DNA of 64,000 nt from Pannonibacter tanglangensis. Lineage in GTDB: Bacteria; Pseudomonadota; Alphaproteobacteria; Rhizobiales; Stappiaceae. Shown here piece by piece: positions 62,103-64,000 of this stretch (positions are counted from its first letter, which is position 1; each line of letters begins with the position of its first letter). The notes below the pieces were generated by a model that was given only the letters and a program-made list of their open reading frames with translations, did no database searches and had not been told where the DNA came from. The stretch lies in the NCBI RefSeq assembly GCF_009915685.1, contig NZ_JAABLP010000003.1. One strand, 5' to 3'. The position numbers and the translations under genes are program-made.

Positions 62103-62144
62103 CCAGCGCAGGACCGAACAAGGCCCCTATCCGAGAGCCCGAGC

Positions 62145-62807
62145 ATGGCTGCCGATCGCCCCGACCTTCCCAAGCGCGCCTGGCAGCGCATGTTGTCCGG
62201 GCGACGGCTCGACCTGCTGGATCCCTCGCCGCTGGACGTGGAACTCTCCGACATCGCGCACGGGCTCGCCCGCGTGGCGCGGTGGAACGGGCAGACGCAT
62301 GGCGACCATGCCTTTTCCGTCGCGCAGCATTCGCTGGTCGTGGAGGACATCGCGCTGGCGATGAAGCCGGATCTGGCACCGCAGTGGCGGCTGGCGGTGC
62401 TGCTGCATGATGCGCCCGAATATGTCATCGGCGACATGATCTCCCCGTTCAAGGCGGTGATGGGGGGCGACTACAAGCTGGTCGAGGGACGGCTTCAGGA
62501 GGCGATCCACCTGCGGTTCGGGCTGCCGGCGAAAGTTCCGGACGCTGTCAAGAAACTGGCGAAAAAGGCGGATATCGTCTGCGCCTATTTCGAGGCGGTG
62601 GAACTGGCCGGATTCGACGACGAGGAGGCCGCGCGGATCTTCGGCCGGCCGAAGGGCTTCGGCAGCGGCCCGGCCGAGGCGCCGCGCCTGGGGCTGAGAC
62701 CGCAGCCGGCCGCAGAGGCCCAGGCAGCGTTCACGGCGCGGTTCGAGGCCATCGAAGCTCTGGTTTCGGCGGCGACTGCCAACAAAAAACGCGCCGGCGG
62801 GCGATGA
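62145..62807 (+). CDS. HD-domain hydrolase, YfbR-like
   Basis: 220-aa HD phosphohydrolase. Metal-binding histidines in HGDHAFSVAQHSLVVED and the His-Asp pair in VLLHDAPEYVIGDM; other active-site Asp near residue 147 (KADIVCAYFEAVE). The layout resembles 5'-deoxynucleotidases (YfbR), which dephosphorylate dNMPs. The C-terminal 50 residues are disordered-looking. 42 bp after ygfZ, probably co-transcribed. Confidence 0.84.
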   Translation: MAADRPDLPKRAWQRMLSGRRLDLLDPSPLDVELSDIAHGLARVARWNGQTHGDHAFSVAQHSLVVEDIALAMKPDLAPQWRLAVLLHDAPEYVIGDMISPFKAVMGGDYKLVEGRLQEAIHLRFGLPAKVPDAVKKLAKKADIVCAYFEAVELAGFDDEEAARIFGRPKGFGSGPAEAPRLGLRPQPAAEAQAAFTARFEAIEALVSAATANKKRAGGR

Positions 62808-62885
62808 CCGCGCCGGACGAAGCAGCTAGGCTTGGCGCCGCGCGGCCGGGGGGCTGAGCAGCCGGCCGCCGGTGAGGGGGCCAGA

Positions 62886-63407
62886 ATGGAAAGCGTGACC
62901 ATGTTGCATGTGTGTTCCCTGTCGCGGCTGAACGAGACGGTCGAGCGGACCGGGGCGACCCACATGGTCAGCCTGATCAACGCCGACACGGCCGTGCCCC
63001 GGCCCCCGCGCATCCTCCCCGAGCGGCACCTGTTCCTCGGCTTCAACGACATCGTGACGCCGGTGGAGGGCCTCGTGCCGCCCGGCGAGGCGCATGTGGC
63101 GGACCTGATCCGCTTCATCCGCAGCTGGGACCGCAGCGGCCCGCTGGTCATTCACTGCTGGGCCGGCATCAGCCGCTCGACGGCCGGCGCCTTCATCGCC
63201 GCCTGCACGCTCAACCCGGATGCGGACGAGGTCGCGCTGGCCTCCGAACTGCGCCGCCGGGCCCCCTCGGCCACCCCGAACGCGCGCCTGGTCGCCTTCG
63301 CCGACAAGATCCTCGGCCGGGACGGCCGCATGATCGACGGCGTGCGCGCCATTGGCCGCGGGGCGGATGCCTTCGAGGGCACGCCGTTTGAAATGCCGGT
63401 GGGCTGA
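62886..63407 (+). CDS. Tyrosine/dual-specificity phosphatase-like protein
   Basis: 173-aa protein with the Cys-x5-Arg P-loop VIHCWAGISRSTA at about residue 93 and a WPD-like region earlier (FLGFNDIVTP). This is the predicted protein tyrosine phosphatase family of Rhizobiales (COG5350-like). ATG 62,886 behind GAGGGGG; an alternative ATG five codons on. Substrate unknown. 22 bp before the NAD regulator gene. Confidence 0.85.
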   Translation: MESVTMLHVCSLSRLNETVERTGATHMVSLINADTAVPRPPRILPERHLFLGFNDIVTPVEGLVPPGEAHVADLIRFIRSWDRSGPLVIHCWAGISRSTAGAFIAACTLNPDADEVALASELRRRAPSATPNARLVAFADKILGRDGRMIDGVRAIGRGADAFEGTPFEMPVG

Positions 63408-63429
63408 GCATCGGAGAGAGAGACCGGAG

Positions 63430-64000
63430 ATGAGCGCGGGGCTTGCCAGCATCGAGATCGGCCTCAACGCGGTCATCGTGTCGGTGACGGCGGGTGTGCC
63501 GCAGGTCCTCGCGGTCGCGGGACGCCGGGCCGACGAGCCGGAAGGCCTGCCCTACGGTCCCTTCGATCCGCTGCATCACCGCACCTTCGAGATCGGCCTG
63601 CGCGCCTGGGTGGAGGAGCAGACGGCCCTCGGCATCGGCTATGTCGAGCAGCTTTACACCTTCGGCGACCGCGGCCGGCACATGACCGCAGGCGACACCA
63701 GCCCGCATGTGGTCTCGGTCGGATATCTCGCGCTCACCCGCCAGAGCGCCGACAGCGAGGACGTGCTGGCGCGGCATCACTCGTCCTGGCGCTCCTGGTA
63801 CGACTTCTTTCCCTGGGAGGACTGGCGCGCCGGACGCCCGGCCCTGCTGGACCGCGACCTCCTGCCCGCCCTGCGCGCCGCCATCGCCCGCTCCCCCGAC
63901 CGGCAGCCTGTCGGCGGACTGAAGCGGGAGGAGCGTATCCGTCTTGCCTTCGGCGAGGACGGGAGCGCCTGGGACGAGGAACGGGCGCTGGACCGCTATG
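63430..64000 (+). CDS. NrtR-like NAD regulator, NUDIX-type (partial)
   Basis: Runs off the right edge after 190 codons. IGLNAVIVSVTAGVPQVLAV, PYGPFDPLHHRTFEIGLRAWVEEQT and GIGYVEQLYTFGDRGRH correspond to the alphaproteobacterial NUDIX-like regulators of NAD metabolism. The Nudix-box glutamates are only partly conserved, in line with a binding rather than catalytic domain; the C-terminal winged helix is outside the window. GGAG precedes ATG. Confidence 0.83.
   Translation, partial: MSAGLASIEIGLNAVIVSVTAGVPQVLAVAGRRADEPEGLPYGPFDPLHHRTFEIGLRAWVEEQTALGIGYVEQLYTFGDRGRHMTAGDTSPHVVSVGYLALTRQSADSEDVLARHHSSWRSWYDFFPWEDWRAGRPALLDRDLLPALRAAIARSPDRQPVGGLKREERIRLAFGEDGSAWDEERALDRY

Noticed and set aside
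1..64000. tRNA, rRNA, insertion sequences or prophage genes.
   Set aside because: No transposase, integrase, CCA-ended tRNA-like fold or rRNA stretch was recognised by eye; a tRNA scan would settle this.

Overview
The window is a GC-rich (about 70%), gene-dense chromosomal segment with about 60 protein genes and no rRNA, tRNA, phage or insertion sequence that I could see. Family content points to an alphaproteobacterium of the Hyphomicrobiales (rhizobial relatives, plausibly Stappiaceae-like): RT0821/Lpp0805 surface lipoprotein, DUF1344, DUF1194, TIGR02301 and DUF1499 proteins, a RibB with a degenerate RibA-like domain, the histone-deacetylase/xseB/dxs/tlyA neighbourhood, and a NrtR-like NAD regulator. 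The taxon is inferred from gene content only.

Layout. (1) 1-3.9 kb, minus strand: phosphate-starvation genes phoR, a second pstS and the main pstS, with PhoB-type boxes before both pstS genes. (2) 4-18.7 kb: housekeeping and catabolic genes (metallo-hydrolase, acyl-CoA synthetase, HAD phosphatase, class III aminotransferase, CorA, PdxH, a surface lipoprotein, a DnaJ-like protein, an acyl-CoA dehydrogenase/enoyl-CoA hydratase pair behind an 18-bp palindrome, threonylcarbamoyl-AMP synthase). (3) 18.7-29.7 kb: an AT-rich intergenic with a candidate sRNA, then histone deacetylase-like, xseB, a LuxR-type regulator, dxs, an MFS transporter, a copper-delivery cluster (DUF2946-like, PCuAC, SCO, a tiny membrane protein), tlyA and an RlmD-like methyltransferase. 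(4) 29.7-33.4 kb: a lower-GC patch with a GDSL-esterase autotransporter, a lipoprotein and a divergent membrane-anchored AraC regulator. (5) 33.5-48 kb: an HTH-RibB-RibX fusion, chemoreceptor, aroC, a DUF3095 cyclase-like protein, DUF1344, GNAT, histidine phosphatase, fabI, D-2-hydroxyacid dehydrogenase, DUF1194, and the cyanide-insensitive bd oxidase cydAB. (6) 48-64 kb: TPR-methyltransferase, GNAT, a SRAP/HMCES protein with a clamp-like C-terminus, several small unknowns, NUDIX, LysE, btaAB (betaine-lipid synthesis), L,D-transpeptidase, pyrC, ygfZ, an HD hydrolase, a tyrosine phosphatase and a truncated NAD regulator.

How it fits together. The phosphate genes at the left end and btaAB near the right end are two halves of a familiar phosphate-limitation response: scavenging Pi and replacing phospholipids with phosphorus-free betaine lipids. 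The copper genes probably serve cytochrome oxidase assembly, while cydAB supplies a copper-free alternative oxidase. The noncoding parts are rich in short structures: two orphan intrinsic terminators that probably end small RNAs, two copies of an inverted-repeat intergenic element, and at least six short minisatellites (units of 11-16 bp) in the spacers next to gene ends. No CRISPR array or obvious defence system is present.
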